Positions 35,440 to 45,200 of a stretch of DNA of 64,000 nucleotides are shown here, in pieces. The notes beneath the pieces are model-generated. The model was not told the DNA's origin and searched no databases. It saw only the letters and a program-made list of their open reading frames with translations. Where the stretch lies: positions 1 through 64,000 of the forward strand of contig JANNDY010000032.1 of the NCBI GenBank assembly GCA_031378345.1, given 5' to 3'. The translations under genes were made by a program, and so were the position numbers. The DNA comes from Emticicia sp031378345. Lineage in GTDB: Bacteria > Bacteroidota > Bacteroidia > Cytophagales > Spirosomataceae. The stretch's first letter is position 1. Each line of letters opens with the position of its first letter.

Positions 35440-36089
35440 TTCTTTTTAATTTTTGTTTCAGAATATTGACCTTGAGGTATTGGGTCAATGACAGACTCAG
35501 AAAATCCATTTGGTAATTTACCACCAGGAATCCAAAGCTCGTTTGCACCGATTTCATTTCCAGATGGCATTCTTATGTGAAGCCTTTTGGGTTTAGGAAT
35601 ATCAATACGAATCAACTCAATATTATTCCATAAGCCAGAAGGTATGCCAAGTTCAATTTCTATAAAGGTAATTTCTCCATTTGAATTGGAAATTAAATCA
35701 TCCATTTCTTTTTTGCACATAACAAATTGCCCGTCATTTCTGCCAAGAATTGTCCGTCCAAATTTACCCAAAATATCTTCAGGAATTAGGAATGACGCTC
35801 CACTTTTAAATATACGTAAATGCCTTCTTATATATTTTCTTTTAAGATAATTTGAAGGAAGAGGTCTGTGTCCTTTAGGTATTGAAATTATTTTATCTTT
35901 TGAATGACCTTTTTTGAAAGCATTTAACAAAAAATCACTTGAATCTTTTTGAAAACTAAAGGATTTGAATGAGTATAAATGTTTTGTTTTGAAATCTCCA
36001 AATGCACTTTTTGGGTAAGCAGATTGTATAAATGGGTTAAAATAGAAGCAAAATAGTATTAATAAGTGACATTTTACAGAGATTTTCAT
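35436..36089 (-). CDS. Secreted protein resembling a polymorphic-toxin C-terminal domain
   Basis: A 217-residue protein with a signal peptide (about residues 1-24). Residues about 95-210 contain LGRNDGQFVM, ELGIPSGLW, RIDIPKPKR and MPSGNEIGANELWIPGG, followed by LPNGFSESVIDPIPQGQYSE. These pieces look like the C-terminal toxin domains found on Rhs-type and other polymorphic toxins, judged from memory of such ends. It has no Rhs or other delivery domain, so export would be through Sec alone. The 74-residue gene overlapping its stop would be the immunity protein. Enzymatic activity is unknown. Confidence 0.55.
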   Translation of the reverse strand: MKISVKCHLLILFCFYFNPFIQSAYPKSAFGDFKTKHLYSFKSFSFQKDSSDFLLNAFKKGHSKDKIISIPKGHRPLPSNYLKRKYIRRHLRIFKSGASFLIPEDILGKFGRTILGRNDGQFVMCKKEMDDLISNSNGEITFIEIELGIPSGLWNNIELIRIDIPKPKRLHIRMPSGNEIGANELWIPGGKLPNGFSESVIDPIPQGQYSETKIKKK

Positions 36090-36167
36090 TTGGTTTTAGT
36101 TCTTTTAAATTTGAAAATAAAAAAGAGGATACCTTTTTCAAGATACCCCCAAGCAAGGTAAGATTTT

Positions 36168-36581
36168 TTATTTTCTACCTAACCACCAGCCTGCAATACC
36201 GCCAGCGATAGCCCACATTACTGTTGAAACAGCAATATCAAGAAATAAACCTTGAATAACCATCATATTTGTTGTGCCATAAAGCATGAAATCAAAACCG
36301 CCATAACCTAATAAACCAATGATAGCCCCAGCTTTCACTCCGCCCATAAAAGTTGAAATGTTTGCCCAATTACTAAAAATGTAGGCGAGTAAAAAACCTA
36401 CACATAAGTTTCCAAGAGCCAAAAATGGCATACTAACTTCTTCGGGAGCTCTCATGGCATCTTTCGCAGTTCCTGCAAAACCTGCCATCGTGTCAGCTAA
36501 TAAAATGCCATAAAAAAGCCAGCCAAGAAGAAAAAGGGCAACGCCAGCTAATACGCCAGCAATGATTGATTTAGTGTTCAT
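36168..36581 (-). CDS. Small four-helix membrane protein
   Basis: A 137-residue protein with four hydrophobic segments at about residues 8-28, 52-72, 80-100 and 110-133. It has glycine-rich helices (GGVKAGAIIGLLGYGG, AGGIAGWWLGRK) and no charged residue inside them. It may belong to a DUF1761-like group but I cannot confirm it. It is transcribed alone or with nothing obvious, and follows a convergent-free AT-rich gap on each side. Confidence 0.65.
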   Translation of the reverse strand: MNTKSIIAGVLAGVALFLLGWLFYGILLADTMAGFAGTAKDAMRAPEEVSMPFLALGNLCVGFLLAYIFSNWANISTFMGGVKAGAIIGLLGYGGFDFMLYGTTNMMVIQGLFLDIAVSTVMWAIAGGIAGWWLGRK

Positions 36582-36702
36582 AATAATTAATGTTTAGGGT
36601 TAAAAAAAGTTCTTAAAATTAAACAGAAATTATAATATTTCAATAAAACGTATGAATATTTATGATTTATCACTAAAAAACTGATTTCTTTTCAATCAAT
36701 TT

Positions 36703-37830
36703 TTATTTTTTTTGAGGCAAAACTCCATCTTTTTTCAAAATTTCATAGATATACACTCCAGCTACCATGTGGGCATCTTTATTCCAATGAAAATCAACAG
36801 GAAAATAATAAGCATGATAAGGGTCTTTATTTTTGAAAAGTGTTTGTTTGAAAGAATAAAAATTAATATTGTTTTTCAGACAAAAACTGCTTAAAGAATC
36901 TTCTTGATAAATTTTTCCATGTTTTTGAAAATCTAAAGTTGACAGGTGAGAAGGTATAAAAAAGGCATAAAATGTCGCTCCAGATTTATTAACTTCTTCT
37001 GACAAAGCCTTCAAATATTTGTAGGTTGGCTTAAATTTATTTTCTGTAGGAATTTGAGTTTTTGTTTCTTTTTCTGAGTTTTTTGTTGGTTTTTGCTCTA
37101 AAACAGAAGTGTTTTTTGTTTCATTTTCTTTCTTTACCTTTTTAATCCAAAATAAACCAACTTGAAATCGAATCATACTAAAAAGATGAGAATTAGAAGA
37201 AAACCAATTATAAAGTTTACTATTAGCTAATTTATTCTTTTGAACTGCATTAATTGAAGCAAATTCGTTTACATTATTAGATATAATTGAATCATTTTTA
37301 ATAGTGAAATATCGGTTTTCTAAATTATCTTCTCTATCATTTTCAAAATAAAAGTAAATAACAATTTTTGGCGAAAGTTCTTTACCTCGAACTCGAAAAA
37401 ACTTCAAAGCGTAATCTGTTCCAGCACCCGATGAACCCGCATTCAGTACTGCAATCAAATCTTGATTTATTTTTTTTTCTAAAACATTACTGAAAGTTTC
37501 ATTATCATTTACACCCCAACCATAAGTAAAAGAATCTCCAAGACAAAGGATTTTATATGGAATGTGCTTGTAATCAGCCAATTGACGAGTATCACGCATA
37601 CCAATTTCGTTGTTTTGATACTCATAATGATAAATATCAGGATGATTTTTAAAGCCTTTTTGATTGGGAACTGGTACCATTCCACCTAATTTTTCATCAT
37701 AAAAAAATTGAACAGGGGATGTTATTTGAGGGAAAAACATTCGAACAATGAATTCTCCAATAAGTAAACCGATACTTATGCTTACACTAAATGCCAGTAA
37801 ATTTTTAAGGCTATTTTTGACAAAATTCAT
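36703..37830 (-). CDS. SGNH/GDSL-type hydrolase, membrane anchored
   Basis: A 375-residue protein with one N-terminal membrane helix (about 10-30). The block-I motif LCLGDSFTYGWG places the nucleophile at Ser100, and the last block, DFHWNKDAH near residues 346-354, gives the Asp-His pair. It is probably a periplasmic esterase, deacetylase or acetyltransferase-like enzyme acting on glycans. A low-complexity, Lys/Glu/Thr-rich stretch lies near residues 230-265. It is divergent from the VWA gene. Confidence 0.82.
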   Translation of the reverse strand: MNFVKNSLKNLLAFSVSISIGLLIGEFIVRMFFPQITSPVQFFYDEKLGGMVPVPNQKGFKNHPDIYHYEYQNNEIGMRDTRQLADYKHIPYKILCLGDSFTYGWGVNDNETFSNVLEKKINQDLIAVLNAGSSGAGTDYALKFFRVRGKELSPKIVIYFYFENDREDNLENRYFTIKNDSIISNNVNEFASINAVQKNKLANSKLYNWFSSNSHLFSMIRFQVGLFWIKKVKKENETKNTSVLEQKPTKNSEKETKTQIPTENKFKPTYKYLKALSEEVNKSGATFYAFFIPSHLSTLDFQKHGKIYQEDSLSSFCLKNNINFYSFKQTLFKNKDPYHAYYFPVDFHWNKDAHMVAGVYIYEILKKDGVLPQKK

Positions 37831-37966
37831 TATTTTCTTTGAGAATTGGGCGGTAAATTGCTAATTTAATCAGATGATTATTGACTTTTTATTGCTAAAA
37901 TTTATCAAAACACAAAATTAGCTAATTTTTACTTGGGGTTCTCGTCAAACAGTCATAATTTTAAGG

Positions 37967-38941
37967 ATGAATTGGATAAAACCACTTACCATTGTCGAAT
38001 TTGTCTTTATTGGCATTTTTTTGTTAGTAAACGTAGCTTATTTTGTTCGTTTATACTTAATTGCTCGCCGCTTGGGAACTACGGCTCGCTCTGTTGTCAT
38101 TAAATTTGTTTTACGTACAGTTTATGTCGGACTTTGTATAGTCGGATTGCTTGGCCCGAGTTTTGGGGTAAATGAAATTGAGGCACAAACAACTGGTAAA
38201 GATGTTTATTTTGTTTTTGATTTATCTCGGTCGATGGATGCCATTGATATTGAACCGACACGCCTTGAAAGAGTAAAATTTGAACTAATAAAAAATATAA
38301 ATTTATTAAAATCCGACCGAGTTGGTTTAATTGTTTTTTCGTCCGATGCTTTCATTAATACACCATTGACATTTGATAGAGATGCTTTGAAATTATTTAT
38401 TCAAAAACTGAATACTAATATATTTATTGAAAATGGTACGAACATTAACTCAGCATTTCAATTGATTTTAAGTAAAAATCAGCTAAATACCAAATCACAA
38501 CATCAACAGAATAGAAAAGCTAAAGTTATTGTTTTAATTAGTGATGGTGAAGATTTTGGGCAATTGGACTCAAATGTAATATTTGAATTAAAGAAAAATA
38601 AGGTTAATTTGATTGTTTTAGGTGTTGGCACAACTTTGGGAGGGAAAATAAAAGCTGGAAATGGATTTAAGAAAGACAATGAAGATAATGAAATAGTTAC
38701 AAAAATAGATGCAGATTATCTTAGAAAATTATCAAATTCGTTCGGTGGAAAGTATTTTCAATTGACCAATCAAAATAATGAAGTGAGTGCTTTATTCAAA
38801 GAAATTGATTCTTTAGAAAGTAATTGGATTGATACTCGAAAAATGACAGTTGCAAATAATAAATACTATTATTTTATAATTTTAGCCTTAATTCTAATGA
38901 TTGTTGATGTTTTAGTAACTGTGCGAACAATAAAAATTTAA
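37967..38941 (+). CDS. VWA-domain membrane protein (BatA/BatB-like)
   Basis: A 324-residue protein: two N-terminal helices (about 8-30 and 45-65), a von Willebrand A domain with MIDAS motif DLSRS at residues 85-89, and a C-terminal helix (about 302-320). This is the plan of BatA/BatB aerotolerance proteins. The TPR gene starts 2 bases after its stop, as with BatB-BatC. No MoxR ATPase, DUF58, BatD or BatE gene is nearby, so this is an isolated pair. Confidence 0.87.
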   Translation: MNWIKPLTIVEFVFIGIFLLVNVAYFVRLYLIARRLGTTARSVVIKFVLRTVYVGLCIVGLLGPSFGVNEIEAQTTGKDVYFVFDLSRSMDAIDIEPTRLERVKFELIKNINLLKSDRVGLIVFSSDAFINTPLTFDRDALKLFIQKLNTNIFIENGTNINSAFQLILSKNQLNTKSQHQQNRKAKVIVLISDGEDFGQLDSNVIFELKKNKVNLIVLGVGTTLGGKIKAGNGFKKDNEDNEIVTKIDADYLRKLSNSFGGKYFQLTNQNNEVSALFKEIDSLESNWIDTRKMTVANNKYYYFIILALILMIVDVLVTVRTIKI

Positions 38942-38943
38942 AT

Positions 38944-39630
38944 ATGAATACATTGTTTTTTTATATAATTTTATTTTACCTAAATCTTAGCTCTCTAACG
39001 AATGTTTCAGAACGAAATATGCTGAAAATTGAAGCTCAAAAGGCTTTTACACTGAAGAAATACAATATTTCGATTGAAAAATACCAAAATTTAACAACAC
39101 TTTCCTTTACTTTAGAGCCTGAATCGCGAATGAATTTAGCTCATTCATATTTTAATATAAACGACACTACAAACGCTTTAAACGAATATAGTAAGTTATT
39201 AAGAGTCAGTGATGAAAAAATTTCTTCAAATGCTTTAATTCAAATTGGCGTAATTGATACAATGCTTGGAGACAGTGCAAATGCATTAAACTTATTTAAG
39301 GAGGCTTTGAAAAAAAATTATGAAAATAAAATTGCAAGGTATAATTTTGAACTTTTGAGTAAGAAAATGCCACCAAAACCACCTCAAACTAATAATAATC
39401 AAGTTAATCAAAATGAAGAACAAAATCAAACAAAAGAAGAACTCAAAAACGAAGGTCAAACAATAAAATCTGATGAAAAGAAAGAAGATTTAAGTTCTCA
39501 GACCCCTGAAAAAATGAGTAAAGAAAAAGCCCTCCAAATTTTGGAAGCAATGAAAACAACTGAATTACAAAATTCTCTACAACGTAAATTAGGAAATAAA
39601 AGCAAAGATAAAAACACAAAAGATTGGTAA
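38944..39630 (+). CDS. TPR protein (BatC-like)
   Basis: A 228-residue protein with a hydrophobic N-terminus (about residues 1-20, a signal peptide or anchor) and about three TPR units at residues 28-135 (helical pairs such as AQKAFTLKKYNISIEKYQNL). The remainder is a long Gln/Asn/Lys/Glu-rich tail ending in a helical KALQILEAMKTTELQNSLQRK, as in BatC. It starts 2 bases after the VWA gene. It probably binds the VWA partner in the periplasm. Confidence 0.8.
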   Translation: MNTLFFYIILFYLNLSSLTNVSERNMLKIEAQKAFTLKKYNISIEKYQNLTTLSFTLEPESRMNLAHSYFNINDTTNALNEYSKLLRVSDEKISSNALIQIGVIDTMLGDSANALNLFKEALKKNYENKIARYNFELLSKKMPPKPPQTNNNQVNQNEEQNQTKEELKNEGQTIKSDEKKEDLSSQTPEKMSKEKALQILEAMKTTELQNSLQRKLGNKSKDKNTKDW

Positions 39631-39697
39631 CTCGTATGGCAGAGGTCAACCCATCTTTTTCGAAGAAATGAAAATTGGATAAATAATTGAAAGAAAT

Positions 39698-40636
39698 ATG
39701 ACATCAGTAAAAGAAACAAATTTTAATTTTGAAGGACAAACAGGCTTTTATCGTGGAAAAGTAAGAGATGTGTATGATTTTGGTGATAAAGTAGTAATGA
39801 TTGCATCCGACCGAATTTCGGCATTTGATGTGGTTTTGCCTCGTCCAATTCCATTTAAAGGGCAAGTTTTAAATCAAATTGCAGCAAAATTCTTGAATTC
39901 AACTAAAGATATTGTACCAAATTGGTTTTTGGCAGCTCCTGACCCAAATGTTTCGGTGGGTGTTCGTTGCGAAACTTTTCCTGTTGAAATGGTTGTTCGT
40001 GGCTACTTAGTTGGTCATGCTTGGCGGACTTACAAAAGTGGTTTGCGAACTTTGTGTGGTGTAAATCTTCCAGAAGGAATGAAAGAAAATGATAAATTTT
40101 CTAGCCCAATTATTACCCCAACAACCAAAGCACATGAAGGACATGATGAAGATATTTCGAGAGAAGAAATAATTTCAAAAGGCTTAGTTTCAGAAGAAAA
40201 ATATGTTCAGTTAGAACACTATACATTAGCATTATATCAACGAGGAACTGAAATTGCAGCTGAAAGAAACTTGATTTTAGTTGATACAAAATATGAATTT
40301 GGAGAAAAAGACGGCATAATTTATTTGATTGATGAGGTTCATACACCTGATTCTTCACGATATTTTATCGCAGATTCTTACCAAGAAAATTTGGTTAAAA
40401 ACTTGCCACAAAAGCAATTATCAAAGGAATTTGTACGAGAATGGCTAATTGCAAACAATTTTCAAGGAAAAGAAGGGCAATCTGTACCCGAAATGACGGA
40501 TGAAAAAGTTGCGGAAATATCAAATCGCTATATTGAACTTTATGAAAAAGTAGCAGGAGAAAAATTTGTAGCAAATGTAGATGAAGATGTTTTAGATAGA
40601 ATAGAAGGGAATATCATTAGGTATTTTGGAATTTGA
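39698..40636 (+). CDS. purC: Phosphoribosylaminoimidazole-succinocarboxamide synthase
   Basis: A 312-residue SAICAR synthetase of the longer bacterial/eukaryotic-like type. It has FYRGKVRDVYDFGDKVVMIASDRISAFD at the N-terminus, VEMVVRGYLVGHAW, and LVDTKYEFG, all family signatures. It joins CAIR and aspartate in purine synthesis. It follows the VWA/TPR pair by 67 bases and converges with gltD across a terminator hairpin. Confidence 0.96.
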   Translation: MTSVKETNFNFEGQTGFYRGKVRDVYDFGDKVVMIASDRISAFDVVLPRPIPFKGQVLNQIAAKFLNSTKDIVPNWFLAAPDPNVSVGVRCETFPVEMVVRGYLVGHAWRTYKSGLRTLCGVNLPEGMKENDKFSSPIITPTTKAHEGHDEDISREEIISKGLVSEEKYVQLEHYTLALYQRGTEIAAERNLILVDTKYEFGEKDGIIYLIDEVHTPDSSRYFIADSYQENLVKNLPQKQLSKEFVREWLIANNFQGKEGQSVPEMTDEKVAEISNRYIELYEKVAGEKFVANVDEDVLDRIEGNIIRYFGI

Positions 40637-40646
40637 AATTTATAAA

Positions 40647-40691
40647 AACGTCGGCATGAAGTTCTACTGTTGGGTTAACCATGCCGACGTT
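40647..40691. terminator. Terminator between convergent purC and gltD
   Basis: A perfect 11-base stem, AACGTCGGCAT (40647-40657) with ATGCCGACGTT (40681-40691), around a 23-base loop. It lies between the two stops, 10 and 16 bases away, and can serve both strands, though T runs are short. Confidence 0.7.
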
Positions 40692-40707
40692 AAAATACAA
40701 TAATAAC

Positions 40708-42213
40708 TTAAACTCCTGCATACGCAGGCGAAATCATCGAAATAGATTTTGCTTCTAAAAGGCTCTCGCCCATCAAAAACTCATCAACTTTTCTGGCACA
40801 TTCACGCCCTTCCGAAATCGCCCAAACTACCAAAGATTGTCCACGACGCATATCTCCAGCTGCAAAAACTTTAGCATTCGAGGTTTGATAATTTGGTGCT
40901 TTCACATTTTTACGTTCATCTACTTCAACCTCTAATTGTTCGAGTAAATCTTGTTGAGGATTCAAAAATCCAGCTGCAATGAGTGCCAATTCACAAGGAA
41001 TTTCACGCTCATTCATTTCAACACGAGTTCCGTTGAATATCGCACTTTCTGAAATTAAAATTCCTTTCAAATTTCCATTTTCATCACCAATAAATTCTTT
41101 AACATTTACACTAAACAAACGCTCGCAACCTTCTTCATGAGAGGTTGAAGTTCGTTTTGTAAGTGGCCAGTTGGGCCAAGGAGTTGCATCAGCTCTTTTT
41201 TGAAAATAAGGATTTTTCTTATCGTCAATTTCTGGCTCTTGCATAACTTCAACTTGTGATATTGTTTTAGCTTTATGTCGGTTTGAAGTACCAACACAGT
41301 CAGAACCAGTATCTCCTCCACCAATGACTACAACATTCTTATCAGTTGCTACAATATCACCATTATGGTAAATTTCTCCTTTGTGGTCTTTGGTTATTTC
41401 GATGCCAGAAACCCTTTTATTTTGCTGACTCAAAAATTCCATTGCAGGAAAAATACCTTTCAATTCTTTTCCTTTTATGTCAATCATGCGAGGAACAGTC
41501 GAACCACCAGAAAGTACTATTGCATCAAAATCTCTCAATAAATCGCCTGATTTGATATTTTCGCCTACATAAGCATTGGTTATGAATTCAATTCCTTCTT
41601 CAATCATTACCTCAACCCTGCGACGAACAACAGATTTATCTAATTTAAAATCAGGAATTCCGTAACGAAGCAAACCGCCAATTTCATCTGCACGCTCAAA
41701 AACAGTAACCAAATGTCCTGCCTTATTGAGTTGTGCCGCAGCTGCCATACCAGCAGGTCCAGAGCCAACAACTGCTACTTTTTTGTGTGTTCTTCTCTTT
41801 GGAATTGAAGGTTTTACCCAACCATTTGCAAAGGCACGTTCAATTATTGATTTCTCTATAAATTCAATCGCAACAGGTGGTTTATTGATTCCTAAAACAC
41901 AAGAAGATTCGCAAGGTGCTGGGCAAATTCTACCTGTAAATTCAGGAAAATTATTTGTTGAACTTAATATTTCATAAGCATATTGCCAGTTTTGTTCATA
42001 AACTGCATCATTAAATTCAGGAATAATATTGCCAAGCGGACAGCCATTATGACAAAATGGTACGCCGCAGTCCATGCAACGAGCCGCTTGCTGACGAGAA
42101 CTTTCGTCATTGGCAGGTAATTCAATTTCATTATAGTCCAAACGACGCTCTTCGATGCTCCGTTTGCTTGCTAATTCTCTTTGAAATTCTAAGAAACCAG
42201 TTGGTTTTCCCAT
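40708..42213 (-). CDS. gltD: Glutamate synthase small (beta) subunit
   Basis: A 501-residue FAD/NADPH subunit. The N-terminal part has the cysteine clusters of two 4Fe-4S centres (CMDCGVPFCHNGCPLGN, then GRICPAPCESSCVLG). A first nucleotide-binding motif, VVGSGPAGMAAAAQL, is followed by GGLLRYGIPDFKLDK and a second, VIGGGDTGSDCVG. It supplies electrons from NADPH to GltB for making glutamate from glutamine and 2-oxoglutarate. It is 56 bases after gltB on the same strand. Confidence 0.96.
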   Translation of the reverse strand: MGKPTGFLEFQRELASKRSIEERRLDYNEIELPANDESSRQQAARCMDCGVPFCHNGCPLGNIIPEFNDAVYEQNWQYAYEILSSTNNFPEFTGRICPAPCESSCVLGINKPPVAIEFIEKSIIERAFANGWVKPSIPKRRTHKKVAVVGSGPAGMAAAAQLNKAGHLVTVFERADEIGGLLRYGIPDFKLDKSVVRRRVEVMIEEGIEFITNAYVGENIKSGDLLRDFDAIVLSGGSTVPRMIDIKGKELKGIFPAMEFLSQQNKRVSGIEITKDHKGEIYHNGDIVATDKNVVVIGGGDTGSDCVGTSNRHKAKTISQVEVMQEPEIDDKKNPYFQKRADATPWPNWPLTKRTSTSHEEGCERLFSVNVKEFIGDENGNLKGILISESAIFNGTRVEMNEREIPCELALIAAGFLNPQQDLLEQLEVEVDERKNVKAPNYQTSNAKVFAAGDMRRGQSLVVWAISEGRECARKVDEFLMGESLLEAKSISMISPAYAGV

Positions 42214-42269
42214 TGTAATAAGTCGATTTAATCCCCTAAAATTAATTTTTCAAAAACTCATTTAATTAC

Positions 42270-45200
42270 TTAAGCCAAAACGCTTTCAAGTTGCACTTTT
42301 TTCTTACGTTCCAATAAAACTCGTTTATAATCCGTTGGCATAATTTTAACAAAATTTATAATTTCTGCATCAAAATTAGATAAGATTCTTTCAGCAACTT
42401 TACTTTTTGTTAGTTCAAAATGTTTTTTAATAAATGCCTGCAACAATTCGCCATCTTCGAAATCAACTTTTTCCAAACCAACCATTTCTTTGTTGCATTT
42501 TGCTTCAAAAGTTTTGTTTTTGTCATAAACAAAAGCAATTCCTCCACTCATGCCTGCGGCAAAGTTTTTGCCAGTTTCACCCAAAATGATTGCTAATCCA
42601 CCGGTCATATATTCCAAACCATGGTCGCCAATGCCTTCTACCACAACTTTTGCTCCTGAATTTCTTACACAAAAACGCTCACCAGCCATACCATTAATAT
42701 AGGCTTCACCCGAAGTTGCACCATAAAATGCTACGTTTCCAATTACCATATTTTCTTCGGCTTTGAAAGTTGTTTTTCTATCTGGATAAACAATTAATTC
42801 TGCTCCACAAAGACCTTTTCCAAAATAATCATTAGAATCTCCTTCCAATTCGAGTTTCAAACCACTTGTAGAAAATGCTCCAAATGATTGTCCAGCTGTT
42901 CCTCTATATTTATAATGAATGGTGCTGTATGGCAAACCTACACCTTTATAAATCTTTGAAATTTCGTTAGAAGTCATTGCTCCAATCGAGCGATTCAAGT
43001 TATTTATTTCATAACTTGCTTCTACTTCTTCTTGTTTCAAAATCGCAGGTTGAGCATCTCTAATCATCTGCCAGTCAAGCACTTGAGAAATTCCGTGGTC
43101 TTGTTCTTCTTGCTTAAATTGTGCAACATCAAGTGTAGTTGGCTCTTTGAAAAGCACACCCGAAAGGTCAATTTTCTTGTATTTCCAATGTGTCAAATCA
43201 TCACGTTTTTCAAGTAATTGCGATTGTCCCACCATTTCATTGATTGTTCGGAAGCCTAATTCTGCCATGATCTCACGCAATTCCATCGCCAAATACGTAA
43301 ACATATTGACCACGTGTTCAGGTTTTCCGCTGAACATGGCACGTAACTCTTTATTTTGTGTGGCAACGCCAACTGGACAAGTATTTAGATGACATTTTCG
43401 CATCATAATGCAACCCACAGCAACCAAAGCTGCCGTTGCAACGCCAAATTCTTCAGCCCCAAGCAAAGCGGCAATCGCCAAATCTTTACCTGTTCGCATT
43501 TGCCCATCAGCTTGCAATACTATTCTTCCTCTCAACTTATTTTTTACTAAAGTTTGGTGTGCTTCTGCAAGACCCAACTCCCAAGGCAAACCTGCATGAC
43601 GCACCGAAGATAGGGGAGAAGCCCCAGTTCCACCATCGTGTCCGGCAATCAAAACTACGTCAGCATGAGCTTTTGTAACACCTGCCGCAACAGTTCCAAC
43701 GCCTGCTTCTGAAACTAATTTTACAGAAATACGAGCATCACGATTGGCATTTTTTAAATCATAAATCAACTGGGCTAAATCTTCAATTGAATAAATATCA
43801 TGGTGAGGTGGAGGCGAAATCAAGCCTACTCCCGGCGTACTGTGCCGCACTCGACCTATCCAATCATCAACTTTATGTCCGGGAAGTTGTCCACCTTCAC
43901 CGGGTTTTGCTCCTTGTGCCATTTTTATTTGGAGTTCTTTGGCACTCGTCAAATAGTGACTTGTTACACCAAAACGCCCCGAAGCTACTTGTTTGATAGC
44001 CGAATTTAGATTATCACCATTTTTATCAATGTCATAACGAATCTCATCTTCACCGCCCTCGCCCGAATTAGAGCGACCACCGATGCGATTCATTGCTATA
44101 GCCAAAGTTGTGTGAGCTTCCCACGAAATCGAACCAAAAGACATTGCCCCAGTAGCAAAACGCTTGAAAATGCTCTCAATTGGCTCAACTTCTTCCAAAG
44201 GAATTGGATTTCCTTTCTTGAACCTTAATAAACCACGTAGTGTCAAAGCATCTTTGCTTTGGTCATTAATCAATTTTGAATATTGCTTGAAAATATGATA
44301 ACCTTTATCCAAATCTTTCTCGCCAACTCTTCCCGATTGCTGCAAAAGGTGAATCGAAGTTGGATTAAACATGTGCCTTTCGCCACGTTGCTTCCATTGA
44401 TATACGCCCCCAACTTCCAGCCTTCTGATAGATTCTTGAGGAATTTCAGGGAAAGCAACTTTATGTCGAACATTGGCTTCTTTGGCAATTTCAGCCAAAC
44501 CCATGCCGCTAATCCGAGAGATTGTTCCTGTAAAATATTTGTCAATAACTTGCTTATTCAAGCCAATACATTCAAATATTTGAGCTCCCTGATAAGACTG
44601 TAATGTAGAAATCCCCATTTTCGAGAAAATCTTTAATAATTCTTTATCAACTGCCTTTATGTAATTTTTATAAAGTGTATAATCATTAAATTCTCCTTCA
44701 ATTTGACCTTTTTTGTTCATCCAAGACAAAGTTTCAAAAGCCATATATGGACAAATGCCAGATGCTCCGTAGCCAATAAGTGCTGCAAAATGATGTGTTT
44801 CCCAAATATCTCCTGCCTCAACCAAAAGTCCAGCTTTTCCACGAATCCCTTTTCTAATCAAATGATGATGAATAGCAGCAGTAGCCAACAATGAAGGAAT
44901 TGGTGCGTGGTCGGTGTCAATGGCACGGTCAGAAAGTATCAAAATCTCGAAACCATCTTCAATGGCATCTTCGGCATACCGACAAATTCTATCCAAAGCA
45001 AATTCCAATGCTTTGCCTATATCTTCTGATTTTGAATTGAAATAAGTATTGATAGTTTTTCCTTGAAAACCTTTATAATCAACAAAACGAAGTTTGTCAA
45101 ATTCTTCAATCGTCAAAACAGGTTGCTCCAATTGTACCAAACGACAATGATTTGGCGTTTCGGTCAAAATATTTTCATTTGAACCAACAAACGAAATCAA

